A DNA stretch of 64,000 nucleotides from Brumimicrobium sp964585545 (GCA_964585545.1 CAZPDT010000004.1:124001-188000); one strand, 5' to 3'. Shown: positions 17,470-26,792, counted from the first letter of the stretch. Notes: generated by a model from the sequence alone, not told the origin. Made by a program: numbers and translations.

Positions 17470-19086
17470 TTACTTCATTACAGAAACTCTTTTTACCTGT
17501 TCCCCATTTTGGGTTTTAATTTTAACAAGATAAATTCCAGCTTCTAAGTTGGCAGTATTGAACTGAACGCTCTGTTGACCAGTTGCTGCTTTCATGTTTT
17601 TACTTACCACTGTTTGTCCTACAGTATTCATTAAAGAAACAGTAACGTTGTTTTCATTTTGTATACCAAAATCAACATTTACAACATTTGTTGCTGGGTT
17701 GGGGTAAAGATTGAAATTAGAGATACTATTGGGAAGCGTTATTAAATCTAAAGTCGCAGTTGGACATTGATTTAATGCTGCTGGATAAGAATTAAATGTT
17801 GACCCACCATATCCCACATTATGCTTTATTATTGTACTCATTTCAGGATTGTCAACATCGGGACAAATCATAATAAAAAAAGGAATACCAGAAGGAGAAG
17901 GGTTAAAATTGTGTTTTATAGCATAATGGTAATATTGTGCATTGTTAGCAGCATTATAAGGAAACTTAGGGTATTCATAAAACCCACCATTCCAATTTAA
18001 GCCATTAAGAACAGAAGCATTATCTCCTGATTCAACGGTAATTGCTAAAGCTTGTAGATTACCATTTCCAGAACCATTATTTTCAACCAATTCAGACAAC
18101 TCTGGAGTTGAACTTTGACAAGGACCACACCAAGACGCCATAAAGTCTAATATAATTGCCTGCCCACTTTGCAAATGATCAAATAAGTCAAAAGAGTTAC
18201 CATCTGAATCTGTTGAGGTAAACTGAATAACAGGTGTTGCAAAAACGTATGTTTCACTATCTGAATTGTTTCCTGGATTCTCATCAGAGGTCGTGATTTC
18301 AGCTGTGAAAGATTTAGATCCTTGCGAAATACCATTAACAGGAATCGTAATGGTGTGTGTTTCTGTGTATGACAAGTTAATCCCTGTTACATTTTCGGTA
18401 ATTACAGATCCGCCATCAAATGACCAATCTAAATCAAAAGCAGTAACGAGGTTTCCTCCCATATTGGTTACCTTTATGGTAAAAACTCTATCTCCCACTA
18501 TACTTTTATTTACATCAATGCTTGTTAATTGCAAATCATTAGTAACAGAAGGCACGCTTACCTTCACATCGTCTATGTTTAAGGCAAATTCATTAGTAAC
18601 ATTGTGATGACGGAAGGCTACATATATTGATTGTCCATTAAAAGAACTAACGTTTACTGCTCGAGTTACATATTGATCATTTGTTGTACCAACTACTTCA
18701 GAAAAGTCAGATCCATTTGTCTCCATTGCCGAAATATCATCTGTTGTCCCAACATAGACTGAATACCTTTCATTAGCATATGATTGACTCTGTGCTTTAA
18801 CTTTCCAAGTTAAAAACACTGTTCCCGTTGCTCCTGATAAATCAATAGCTTCAGAAACCATCCAATTATTTGGTGTTAAAGGACCAACATTATTGATATA
18901 AGAATCAGATCTTGCTACTTTTCCCTGATCTTGGGAGTTATATATCGCCCAGTTATTTCCATCACCATCTTCATCGTGTAATGTCCAATGATCGGTAATA
19001 GCACCAGAAAAGTTGTCTTCAAAATAGGTTTGAGCACTAAGGCTTGTTGCGATAAGCAGCGTTGCTGCAAGTAAAATTTTGTTCAT
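17470..19086 (-). CDS. Choice-of-anchor J / thioredoxin-like fusion with T9SS type A sorting domain
   Basis: A 538-residue secreted protein. After the signal peptide (1-18) comes a cleaved-adhesin or choice-of-anchor J jelly-roll (FEDNFSGAITDHWTLHDEDGDGNNW to about residue 185). A CARDB-like Ig segment follows (about 187-285), then a thioredoxin/redoxin domain (about 290-430) with the active site MASWCGPCQSS. The T9SS type A sorting domain is at the C-terminus (NLYPNPATNVVNVDFG to the end). So a CGPC redox site is carried on a T9SS cargo, and the domain may act on thiols outside the cell or at the surface. A terminator follows the gene; its upstream partner is divergent. Confidence 0.9.
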   Translation of the reverse strand: MNKILLAATLLIATSLSAQTYFEDNFSGAITDHWTLHDEDGDGNNWAIYNSQDQGKVARSDSYINNVGPLTPNNWMVSEAIDLSGATGTVFLTWKVKAQSQSYANERYSVYVGTTDDISAMETNGSDFSEVVGTTNDQYVTRAVNVSSFNGQSIYVAFRHHNVTNEFALNIDDVKVSVPSVTNDLQLTSIDVNKSIVGDRVFTIKVTNMGGNLVTAFDLDWSFDGGSVITENVTGINLSYTETHTITIPVNGISQGSKSFTAEITTSDENPGNNSDSETYVFATPVIQFTSTDSDGNSFDLFDHLQSGQAIILDFMASWCGPCQSSTPELSELVENNGSGNGNLQALAITVESGDNASVLNGLNWNGGFYEYPKFPYNAANNAQYYHYAIKHNFNPSPSGIPFFIMICPDVDNPEMSTIIKHNVGYGGSTFNSYPAALNQCPTATLDLITLPNSISNFNLYPNPATNVVNVDFGIQNENNVTVSLMNTVGQTVVSKNMKAATGQQSVQFNTANLEAGIYLVKIKTQNGEQVKRVSVMK

Positions 19087-19210
19087 AATGTTTGTTTAAA
19101 ATAAATTAATTCAAAATCAAAACTAATAAAATATAAGAGGATTAACGTATTAAAAAGTTATTATTATTGGAATGCTATATTTCCCCACATACAGTAGTTT
19201 TTAAATATCT

Positions 19211-19242
19211 TTTGCATTTTTCATTAAAAAGCCCTATTTTTG
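19211..19242 (+). promoter_or_regulatory. Promoter of the T9SS type A gene at 19262
   Basis: TTTG (19211-19214), a 20-base spacer and TATTTTTG (19235-19242) fit the Bacteroidota promoter pattern well. The ATG is 19 bases downstream, so the leader would be very short. Confidence 0.65.
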
Positions 19243-19261
19243 AATAAATAAATATAAAAAA

Positions 19262-20005
19262 ATGAAGAAACTGTTCTCAATTATTTCAATTTTTGTACTC
19301 TCAAGTATTACTTTTGGTCAAAATCAGGTCAAAATAGTTTCCAAAGAAGATGGAATTGATTATACTGGACAAACCGCAACTTTTTCATCAGGAGACAAAA
19401 TAACTGTTGGAGGCTTGTTTTACGTGATTAACACAAGCTCCACAACAAACACATATAAATATGGAGTTTTACCCTTAAGCGCTTCAGAACCAACCTATAT
19501 TTTTCAATTTTGTGAGATTGAGGGGGGATATAATCCAGGATTGTGTTACAATTGTCCTGAACCAATAGGAACATTTTGGGAAACGCCCACAATAATGGAG
19601 GATATTGCTCCAGGTGACTCTATGACTATAGATATTAAATTGAATGTGGGACAAACTGCGGGAACAGGAAAGGCTATTTATTATGTATTAAATGATCATG
19701 GATTTAAAATTGATTCAGTAACCCTACATTGTACATCAACAGCTTCGGTAGAGAAAGAAGAGCTCCCCACCTTCAAAATCTATCCGAATCCGGCTCAAGA
19801 CGGAGTAACCATTCAAGGAGAAGGGTTAAAAAATGGAGGCACTATTGTATTTCAAGATGCCTTAGGACAAGAAGTGAAACGAGTTTATCTTAGTGAAATG
19901 CATACACTAATTAATGTGAGCGCTCTAAATAAAGGCATTTACTTTGTGTCAATTACAGACAATAAAGGAGTAAAAAGCAAGGTACAACGACTTGTTGTGC
20001 AATAG
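19262..20005 (+). CDS. Secreted protein with T9SS type A sorting domain, function unknown
   Basis: A 247-residue protein with a signal peptide (1-19, ending ITFGQ). A beta-rich middle domain (about 22-160) contains four clustered cysteines (FCEIEGG, LCYNCPEP) and ends with TLHCTST. A T9SS type A sorting domain fills the last 75 residues (FKIYPNPAQDGVTIQGEG to the end, VQRLVVQ). The middle domain does not match a family I can name. It is transcribed alone, with a promoter just upstream and a terminator just downstream. Confidence 0.85.
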   Translation: MKKLFSIISIFVLSSITFGQNQVKIVSKEDGIDYTGQTATFSSGDKITVGGLFYVINTSSTTNTYKYGVLPLSASEPTYIFQFCEIEGGYNPGLCYNCPEPIGTFWETPTIMEDIAPGDSMTIDIKLNVGQTAGTGKAIYYVLNDHGFKIDSVTLHCTSTASVEKEELPTFKIYPNPAQDGVTIQGEGLKNGGTIVFQDALGQEVKRVYLSEMHTLINVSALNKGIYFVSITDNKGVKSKVQRLVVQ

Positions 20006-20029
20006 AAATAATTGATATACATTAATTTC

Positions 20030-20060
20030 CCCTCGCGATACTGTAAAGCGAGGGATTTTT
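20030..20060 (+). terminator. Rho-independent terminator of the gene ending at 20005
   Basis: A 7-bp stem CCCTCGC (20030-20036) / GCGAGGG (20048-20054) with an 11-base loop, followed by ATTTTTATTTG. It separates this rightward gene from the convergent cbpM gene. Confidence 0.8.
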
Positions 20061-20358
20061 ATTTGTTTTCTTCGTAAAAACGCAACCGGTTTTTCAATTC
20101 TTGAACTTCATTTTTGAGTTCTATTTCTTTTTGTAATAAATTGAATATGATATCAATTCCTTCAATATTTACATTCAGCTCCCGATGTAATCGAATCATT
20201 TTTTCAACGTCTGCCAACTTTTCTTCTGGAATAACTTCATCGTTTTCAAGTGTTTCAATTTCTAGCAACCCGATGCTGTCCAACTCCTTAAAAAAAGTAA
20301 CCTCTACCTTATATTGAACACAAAGCGTTTTTACCAATATGTAATCTTGTCTTGCCAT
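20059..20358 (-). CDS. cbpM: Chaperone modulator CbpM (MerR-like)
   Basis: A 99-residue helical protein of the CbpM/YccV-like MerR_2 group. It has a winged-helix-like N-terminus (DYILVKTLCVQYKVE) and a long C-terminal helix (EIELKNEVQELKNRLRFYEEN). CbpM binds the J domain of CbpA and controls its co-chaperone and DNA-binding activity. It lies one base downstream of the CbpA-type gene on the same strand, the usual pairing. Length is normal for the family. Confidence 0.88.
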   Translation of the reverse strand: MARQDYILVKTLCVQYKVEVTFFKELDSIGLLEIETLENDEVIPEEKLADVEKMIRLHRELNVNIEGIDIIFNLLQKEIELKNEVQELKNRLRFYEENK

Positions 20359-20359
20359 T

Positions 20360-21250
20360 TTACCTGAGTTTTTGAAGTTCTTTAAATAAACGTTTTTCTT
20401 CTTTGCTAAGCCGTGTTGGGATCTTAATTTCGTAGGTAATGATTAAATCACCAAACGTCTTGGGTTTTTTATAAACGGGAAAACCCTTTCCTTTTAACTT
20501 CACCTTTGTTCCATTAGTCGTTTCTGGTGGAACCTTCAATTTGGCTTTTCCCTTAAAAGTATCTACTGTAATTTCTCCACCCAAAAGTGCAGTATATAAA
20601 TCCAAACCTACTGTTGCATACAAATTGTTTTTGTCCCGTTTAAAAGAAGTATCGTTAATAATGTTGAATGTGATGTACAAATCCCCACGAGGACCACCAT
20701 TGACACCCTTTCCTCCTTTCCCTTTGATTTTTATAACCTGACCATTTTCAATCCCTGCAGGAATCGTAAGTCTGATTTTGTCGCCGTTTAAGGTGACCAC
20801 CTGCTTGTGTGTTGTATAAACAGCACTGAGTCTCAACTCCAGTTCGGCATTAAAATCTTGACCTTTAAATTGTGTTGATCCACGCTGTGAAAAACCTTGT
20901 GCACCACCAAACATCGATTCAAAAAAGTCGGAGAAATCACCACTCCCTGAAAAACTACCTCCAGCATGTCCCTGTTGTTGTCGACGAGAAGACTGTTGTT
21001 GTCTGGCTTTTTCGAATTCATCTCCATGCATCCAATCTTTCCCATATTTGTCGTATTTCTTCCTGTTTTCAGGATGACTCAACACTTCATTGGCCTCGTT
21101 TATTTGTTTAAATTTCTTTTCTGCCTCCTTGTTGTTGGGGTTTAAGTCAGGATGGTACTTTCTTGCCAGTTTTCGGTAGGCTTTTTTAATTTCTTTTTCC
21201 GAAGCATCCTTGTCTACACCTAAAATCTTATAATAATCTACAAATTTCAT
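20360..21250 (-). CDS. cbpA: CbpA-type DnaJ co-chaperone
   Basis: A 296-residue type II J-domain protein. The J domain comes first (about 1-70) with the HPD motif in ARKYHPDLNPNN. A Gly/Gln/Ser-rich linker follows (about 75-135), then two C-terminal substrate-binding beta domains (LTIPAGIENGQVIKIKGKG and KLKVPPETTNGTKVKLKGKG) without the zinc finger of DnaJ. It stimulates DnaK ATPase and passes it unfolded clients. An open frame begins three codons earlier with TTG (21259), but the ATG at 21250 gives the usual MKFVDYYKILGV start. It is followed by its modulator CbpM. Confidence 0.92.
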   Translation of the reverse strand: MKFVDYYKILGVDKDASEKEIKKAYRKLARKYHPDLNPNNKEAEKKFKQINEANEVLSHPENRKKYDKYGKDWMHGDEFEKARQQQSSRRQQQGHAGGSFSGSGDFSDFFESMFGGAQGFSQRGSTQFKGQDFNAELELRLSAVYTTHKQVVTLNGDKIRLTIPAGIENGQVIKIKGKGGKGVNGGPRGDLYITFNIINDTSFKRDKNNLYATVGLDLYTALLGGEITVDTFKGKAKLKVPPETTNGTKVKLKGKGFPVYKKPKTFGDLIITYEIKIPTRLSKEEKRLFKELQKLR

Positions 21251-21259
21251 TGATTGCAA

Positions 21260-21987
21260 TTTAAAAGAACATAAACTTGTGTTTTATTCCTGTAAAATAA
21301 GACCATCTAAGGTAAGTATTTTTGATTGTAAATAAAGCAAAAGACACTTTATTTTTTTATTTCATGTTGACCAGAATCTAAAAATTTTACAACAGGCAAA
21401 TTTTTGAATTGTAGAAACATTCATATTCTTTTTTGAGAGCTGACCTCAACTTGAATATGTTAGACTCTTCTCGATATTCGAATTTTAGCTGTTCAAATTT
21501 ATTTTAGGTAAGATGCGCAGGAAAAACCGTAACAGGAACTTTTATTTGATCGTTGTTAACCCGCTTTATTCAAAATTAAATCAAAATCTTCCAAATTATC
21601 GATACTCAAATTTGGGTTTCTTATAAATTGCTCAGTACAAATTTAAAGGTCTGATTATTAGACATTAATAATTTTACATTTCAAGATTGGTGAACCGATC
21701 TTGCGAGCTTACTGCGTCAAGCTCTGCGCATAGCATGAATACCTTTTAATGTTTTAAAGAATGAATAATAATTCTATCTAACTAATCAACTAAGTAACTG
21801 ATAGTTCAACCATTAGGACATTTGAATTTTTCATCATCTTTTGAATAGATTTCACCCATTTTTTTCGGATTGTTAGCAATTTTATGTTACAAAGTGTCTC
21901 TGTCTTGGAATACGGATTAAAAAAGTTACAAGCAACCAATGTACACAGTTATAGTAAAGTAAAAAGGCACATTAATCACTATATCAA
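21260..21987. other. 728-bp gene-free gap rich in dispersed repeats
   Basis: No ORF is supported here. It holds a composite repeat block from TTAACCCGCTTTATTCA (21556-21572) to GAATACGGATTAA (ending 21920), including copies of families C and D. The part 21260-21550 has no recognisable signal. Confidence 0.6.
21556..21920. repeat. Composite repeat element with TTAA-bounded ends
   Basis: The left end TTAACCCGCTTTATTCA (21556-21572) resembles the TIR of the 510-746 element, and the right end reads TTAATCCGTATTCCAAGAC on the minus strand. Inside are a family D copy (21674-21774, matching 57461-57540 inverted) and at the right end a family C copy (21881-21920). It has no coding potential. Confidence 0.55.
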
Positions 21988-22959
21988 TTATTCCACAATG
22001 ATTTTTTTAACTGTTCCATCAGCATAAAAATAAAGAAGCGGTACTCTTTTTTGAACTTCTACCTCTCTCCCTAAAAGATCGGTGATTTTAATTACCGTTT
22101 TTTGTTGTTGATCATCTTTCATATTATCGTGCAACGGTGTTTCTAATAAATTGCTCCAAATTAAATTGGCATATTCAGGATGGTCAATAAAGGGGTTCCT
22201 ATTGTGTTGGTAGTCATTGTAAATAATATTGTTTCTGTTGCGTTCCCAATCATCTACCGGGTCATCTTCATTCCATTGCAGCAATACAGATAAAATACCG
22301 TGAATGGGTTGAGATTTTTGAGGATTAGAAGGAATAAAGTCAACAAGTTTTAGATCAATTTCGCCATGTTCCCCTTCATAACGTGTAGCCATATAAAACA
22401 TCATTCGAGCAACATCCCCTTTTACTTCATCTCTAGGTTCCCAAAGGTCTAGACTCGAATGGGTTTTACAATCTGTTGGACCATCGGGGTCAATATAAGG
22501 CGTGTTTCCTACACCAAAATACCGATTTCCTCTAGCGGAATTGACAGTAATATCACAGGGGCGCAACATGTGTACATCTGTTCCTGGGCCAGGACTTGTT
22601 CCAAAATTCCCATGTGATTTAGCCCAAACATGCTCGCGGTTCCAACCATTTCCACCATTGTATTCAGCTGATCCATTAACAGACCAACCCGTGTATAAAA
22701 GAATAACGTTATTGGGGTTGTTTGGGTCCTTATCTGTTTCTTTAAGAATATCCCACACATCTGTACTGCCGCTGGTATATGGAAAAACAGTATGATTGTC
22801 TATGATATCATTTAAAGCGGCTTTTAGAGCCTCTCCGCTCAAACCGTTGGCAGAACTATAATAACCTTGTGGAATTTGACCAAAACCAAATAAAACAACA
22901 GAAAATTGAACAAACAGCACTAAAAAGAATGACTTTAAACTGGAATTAGAATTTTTCAT
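21988..22959 (-). CDS. Secreted endonuclease I family nuclease
   Basis: A 323-residue extracellular nuclease of the endonuclease_1 (EndA/Vvn-like, beta-beta-alpha metal) family. A signal peptide (about 1-27) is followed by the core motif NREHVWAKSHGNFG, with the catalytic His, then DVHMLRPCDITVNSARGNRYFG, and the metal-binding Asn/Glu region. The C-terminus (KITDLLGREVEVQKRVPLLY to IIVE) is a short T9SS-like tail often seen in Bacteroidota nucleases of this kind. It should cut DNA non-specifically outside the cell for nutrient use or matrix turnover. An in-frame GTG lies two codons upstream; the ATG at 22959 is preferred. Confidence 0.9.
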   Translation of the reverse strand: MKNSNSSLKSFFLVLFVQFSVVLFGFGQIPQGYYSSANGLSGEALKAALNDIIDNHTVFPYTSGSTDVWDILKETDKDPNNPNNVILLYTGWSVNGSAEYNGGNGWNREHVWAKSHGNFGTSPGPGTDVHMLRPCDITVNSARGNRYFGVGNTPYIDPDGPTDCKTHSSLDLWEPRDEVKGDVARMMFYMATRYEGEHGEIDLKLVDFIPSNPQKSQPIHGILSVLLQWNEDDPVDDWERNRNNIIYNDYQHNRNPFIDHPEYANLIWSNLLETPLHDNMKDDQQQKTVIKITDLLGREVEVQKRVPLLYFYADGTVKKIIVE

Positions 22960-23077
22960 AGTCACAAAAGTAAAAAAACCTATTGTGTATTTAGAATATA
23001 AGATTAGATTTTAGACAGAAGACAGGTAGGAATATGTTTTATATTTCAAAAGGCCTGTAACGACATAGATGCTAAAA

Positions 23078-23104
23078 CTAAATCAAAAATAATCTTATGA
23101 ATAC
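23078..23104. repeat. Dispersed repeat, family A, short copy
   Basis: CTAAATCAAAAATAATCTTATGAATA matches the inner part of the left end of the 510-746 element read in reverse. It leads directly into the family E copy at 23098-23160. Confidence 0.5.
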
Positions 23105-23160
23105 AGTTTGCGAGTTTAACGTGCTGTATTGAGTTTATCGAATTGAAGTGAATAATACAG
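23098..23160. repeat. Dispersed intergenic repeat, family E, copy 2
   Basis: ATACAGTTTGCGAGTTTAAC and then TCGAATTGAAGTGAATAATAC match the reverse strand of 3951-4031 with a few changes. It ends directly at the stop codon of the sirtuin gene. Confidence 0.6.
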
Positions 23161-23162
23161 GG

Positions 23163-23852
23163 TCACCCCATCAGTTTTTTGACAATCATTGGGACACCAG
23201 TGGAAGCACGGTCTTTTATAACCGTAAAATTATGGGGAACGGAAACCTCATTGGGGTCAATCAAATAAAACTGAGCAGTATTGGGCGCATAATTTATAAT
23301 TCCTGCAGCAGGGTATACATTTAAGGATGTTCCCACAACAATTACAATGTCTGCAAACTGAATAATATCTATCGCTTTATCCATCATTGGAACAGCCTCG
23401 CCAAACCATACCACATGAGGTCGTAACTGATAACCATTAGGGCATAAATCGCCCATTTTAACAGCCCATTTTTCTTGGGGAAAGTATCTTTTCTCTGCGT
23501 TTGGTCCAGAACTTTTGACCTTACTAATATCTCCATGCAAGTGGGTGACCTTTGTGCTTCCCGCTCTTTCATGTAAGTTGTCTATGTTTTGGGTAATAAC
23601 TTCAACATCAAATTTTTCCTCTAGTTTTGCTATTGTATCATGGGCAGGATTGGGTTGAGCCTCATAACATTGCTTTCTGCGTTTGTTGTAAAAGTCAGTA
23701 ACTTTTACTGGATTGGCTTTCCACGCCTCTGGAGTGGCGACTTCTTCAATGTTATACTGTTCCCATAATCCGCCTTCATCACGGAAGGTTCCTAAACCTG
23801 ATTCGGCGCTTATTCCTGCCCCCGAAAAAACAATTACTTTTCTTTTCTTCAT
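23163..23852 (-). CDS. cobB: NAD-dependent protein deacylase (sirtuin)
   Basis: A 229-residue class III sirtuin. It has FSGAGISAESGLGTFRD (NAD-binding GAGxS and GxxFR motifs), TQNIDNLHERAGS with the catalytic-pocket Gln-Asn-Ile-Asp, HLHGD with the catalytic His, and VGTSLNVYPAAG near the end. It removes acyl groups from lysines using NAD. The four zinc cysteines of larger sirtuins are missing, and the class with Tyr/Arg in the pocket (here YNKRR) suggests desuccinylase/demalonylase activity as in CobB/SIRT5. The ATG at 23852 is preferred over an in-frame GTG seven codons upstream. It is divergent from maeB. Confidence 0.9.
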   Translation of the reverse strand: MKKRKVIVFSGAGISAESGLGTFRDEGGLWEQYNIEEVATPEAWKANPVKVTDFYNKRRKQCYEAQPNPAHDTIAKLEEKFDVEVITQNIDNLHERAGSTKVTHLHGDISKVKSSGPNAEKRYFPQEKWAVKMGDLCPNGYQLRPHVVWFGEAVPMMDKAIDIIQFADIVIVVGTSLNVYPAAGIINYAPNTAQFYLIDPNEVSVPHNFTVIKDRASTGVPMIVKKLMG

Positions 23853-23934
23853 ACTTTGAGTTGAATCGTACACTTACTATGTTGGTTTTTATTAAATTTG
23901 CCCTCTTGCATCAGATTGTTAAAGATACAATATT

Positions 23935-26199
23935 ATGAGTAAAATAAGAAAACAGGACGCTCTCGATTATCACGCACAAGGGAAACCCGGCAAAATTGAG
24001 GTTATTCCTACTAAACCCTATAGCTCTCAACGCGATTTATCATTGGCCTACTCTCCAGGAGTAGCCGAACCGTGTTTGAGAATTGCAGAAAACCCAGAAG
24101 ATGTATATAAATATACAGCAAAAGCCAATTTGGTCGCAGTTATTACAAATGGAACGGCTGTTTTAGGACTGGGAGATATTGGTTCGGAAGCCTCTAAACC
24201 CGTGATGGAAGGAAAAGGCTTGTTGTTTAAAATATTTGCCGATATTGATGTGTTTGATATCGAACTCGATGCTAAAGACCCCGATATTTTTGTACAAACA
24301 GTTAAAGCTATCGCCCCAACAATTGGAGGTATCAACCTAGAAGATATTAAAGCACCAGAAGCTTTTGAAATCGAACGCCGCTTAAAAGAGGAACTTGACA
24401 TTCCCGTGATGCACGACGACCAACACGGAACAGCAATTATTTCTGCTGCGGGATTAATTAACGCACTTGAATTGGCAGAAAAGAAGATTGAGGATGTAAA
24501 AATTGTGATTTCTGGAGCAGGAGCTTCGGCAATGGGCTGTGTTAAGTTGTACCGCTCATTAGGAGCTAAATTAGAAAACATTTATATGTTGGATAGTAAA
24601 GGCTTGTTGAGTAAGGACCGTAAAGACCTGAACCAATACAAACAAGAGTTTGCAATCCATGAAAAAACATCAGACTTAAAAACAGAAATAAAAGGAGCAG
24701 ATGTCTTTTTAGGACTTTCCAGAGGTGGAATCGTAACACCCCAAATGGTAAAGTCTATGGCGGACAATCCTATTGTTTTTGCATTGGCCAATCCAGACCC
24801 AGAAATCACTTATGAAGATGCAATGGCGGCGAGAGATGATGTAATTATGGCAACAGGACGTTCTGACAACCCCAATCAAGTTAATAATGTACTTGGTTTT
24901 CCTTTTATTTTTAGAGGTGCATTGGATGTTCGCGCTAAAGCGATTAATGAGGAAATGAAATTGGCCGCCGTATATGCAATTGCTAAATTAGCAAAGGAAA
25001 GTGTTCCCGACGAGGTAAGTGAAGCCTACGGAGAAAGAAGCATTACTTTTGGTCGAGAACAAATTATTCCCAAAGCACTTGATCATCGATTGATTTACTA
25101 TGTTGCTCCAGCAGTAGCAAAAGCAGCAATGGATTCTGGTGTTGCAAGAGTGCCAATTAAAGATTGGGATGCTTATGAAGCGTTGCTTAAAAAACGTTTG
25201 GGTATCGACAGTAAATTGGTGAATACCTTAACAGAAAAAGCAAAAAGAAATCCAAAACGCGTTGTATTTGCCGAGGCGGATAATTATAGAACACTTAAAG
25301 CTGCACAAACGGCTTATGAAGAGGGTGTTGCTGTTCCTATTTTGCTGGGAAGAAAGGAAAAGGTGCTTTCTATGATTGAGGAATACAATATGGAATTTCC
25401 CGAATCTGAAGTGCTCGACCCTAAGTCTGAAGATGAAAAGGAATTGTTAGAACGCTATGGGAAAGCATTTTTTGAATTAAGAAAACGCAAAGGCTTTACA
25501 GAATATGAGGCGGCAAAAATAATGAGAGAACGCAATTATTTTGGTGCAATGATGGTTCAATTGGGAGATGCAGATGCTATGGTGTCGGGAGTTGCAAGAA
25601 AATATACCGATGTTCTTCGTCCTGCCCTTCAAGTTGTTGGCGTACAAGATGACGTGAATCGTGTGGCGGGAATGTATATTTTGATCAGCAAAAAAGGGCC
25701 TATTTTCTTGGCAGATACAACCGTAAACTTTGATCCTACTGCGGAAGAAATTGCTGATATGACAAGCCAAATTGCCAAAACAATAAAGAAATTTAAAGTT
25801 ACACCAAAAATTGCTATGTTGTCTTATTCTAATTTTGGTTCTGCAGACGGAAAAGACGCCAAAAAAATGGCAAAAGCAGTTGAAATCATTCACGATAAAT
25901 ACCCTACACTCACTGTCGACGGGGAGATCCAAGCAAATTTTGCCTTAAATAATGATTTAATGATGGAGAAGTTTAGCTTTTCTGATTTGGCAAATAAAGA
26001 AGTAAATACATTGATATTCCCTAATTTATCCGCTGGAAATATTGCCTATAAGTTATTACAAGAAATGACGGGATCAGAGGCAATAGGTCCAATTGTCGTA
26101 GGGTTAAAAAAATCAATCCATGTGTTGCAACTGGGTTCTTCAGTAAGGGAAATTGTAAACATGGTTAAAGTTGCTGTTGTTGATGCTCAAAATAAATAA
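23935..26199 (+). CDS. maeB: NADP-dependent malic enzyme with phosphotransacetylase-like domain
   Basis: A 754-residue fusion enzyme. The N-terminal part (about 1-425) is a malic enzyme: YSPGVAEPCLRI, the catalytic-Lys region and a Rossmann motif VIVISGAGASAMG-type (here IVISGAGASAMG). It converts malate to pyruvate plus CO2 with reduction of NADP. The C-terminal part (about 430-754) is a phosphate acetyltransferase-like domain, which in MaeB proteins is regulatory and binds acetyl-CoA rather than being a proven enzyme. It is cytoplasmic. Only 2 bases separate it from ruvA, so the two are likely cotranscribed, as in many Bacteroidota. Confidence 0.94.
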   Translation: MSKIRKQDALDYHAQGKPGKIEVIPTKPYSSQRDLSLAYSPGVAEPCLRIAENPEDVYKYTAKANLVAVITNGTAVLGLGDIGSEASKPVMEGKGLLFKIFADIDVFDIELDAKDPDIFVQTVKAIAPTIGGINLEDIKAPEAFEIERRLKEELDIPVMHDDQHGTAIISAAGLINALELAEKKIEDVKIVISGAGASAMGCVKLYRSLGAKLENIYMLDSKGLLSKDRKDLNQYKQEFAIHEKTSDLKTEIKGADVFLGLSRGGIVTPQMVKSMADNPIVFALANPDPEITYEDAMAARDDVIMATGRSDNPNQVNNVLGFPFIFRGALDVRAKAINEEMKLAAVYAIAKLAKESVPDEVSEAYGERSITFGREQIIPKALDHRLIYYVAPAVAKAAMDSGVARVPIKDWDAYEALLKKRLGIDSKLVNTLTEKAKRNPKRVVFAEADNYRTLKAAQTAYEEGVAVPILLGRKEKVLSMIEEYNMEFPESEVLDPKSEDEKELLERYGKAFFELRKRKGFTEYEAAKIMRERNYFGAMMVQLGDADAMVSGVARKYTDVLRPALQVVGVQDDVNRVAGMYILISKKGPIFLADTTVNFDPTAEEIADMTSQIAKTIKKFKVTPKIAMLSYSNFGSADGKDAKKMAKAVEIIHDKYPTLTVDGEIQANFALNNDLMMEKFSFSDLANKEVNTLIFPNLSAGNIAYKLLQEMTGSEAIGPIVVGLKKSIHVLQLGSSVREIVNMVKVAVVDAQNK

Positions 26200-26201
26200 T
26201 T

Positions 26202-26777
26202 ATGATTACACACCTGAATGGGAAGCTTGTAGAAAAAACACCCACCTCGTTAATTGTTGAATGTGGAGGGATTGGTTATGAAGTGAAGGTTTCCTTGAAT
26301 ACATACGCTGCTATTGGAAACGATGAATCAATTCGAATCTTTACCGAATTTGTTGTTCGGGAAGATGCCCAAATTTTATACGGATTTAAAACGGGCGAAG
26401 AACGGGAAATGTTTAGATTGCTGGTTTCTGTTTCTGGAATTGGACCGAGTACTGGAATCCTAATGCTTTCTGGATTAACACCTTCTGAGATAGCAACAGC
26501 AATTACAACTGAAGATGTCGAAACCATCAAAAGTGTAAAGGGGATTGGAAAAAAAACAGCAGAACGGGTCATCGTTGATTTAAAAGACAAAATGTTAAAA
26601 TTTGAAGTTTCTGATGAGAATATTAGCACTTCAGACAATAGACTCCGTTTTGATGCGTTAACTGCATTGGTTTCGCTTGGTTTTGATAAAAAATCTGCCG
26701 AAAAAGCTATTAACAAAGTAATGAAAGAACAAGACACCGTTGAGCTTCTTATTAAAGATGCTCTTAAAGTTTTATAA
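26202..26777 (+). CDS. ruvA: Holliday junction branch migration protein RuvA
   Basis: A 191-residue DNA-binding subunit of the RuvAB complex. The N-terminal OB-fold (about 1-62, MITHLNGKLVEKTPTSLIVE) is followed by two helix-hairpin-helix motifs (LVSVSGIGPSTGILML and IKSVKGIGKKTAERVIVDLKD) and a C-terminal three-helix domain (from about 140) that contacts RuvB. It binds four-way junctions as a tetramer. Its length and motifs are normal. It lies between maeB and sprA on the same strand, the usual Flavobacteriia order. Confidence 0.96.
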   Translation: MITHLNGKLVEKTPTSLIVECGGIGYEVKVSLNTYAAIGNDESIRIFTEFVVREDAQILYGFKTGEEREMFRLLVSVSGIGPSTGILMLSGLTPSEIATAITTEDVETIKSVKGIGKKTAERVIVDLKDKMLKFEVSDENISTSDNRLRFDALTALVSLGFDKKSAEKAINKVMKEQDTVELLIKDALKVL

Positions 26778-26792
26778 CTAGGATATTCGACA

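Noticed and set aside
24048..24581. 177-codon open frame on the minus strand
   Set aside because: It lies inside maeB, which is fully conserved on the other strand, and has no protein-like motif.
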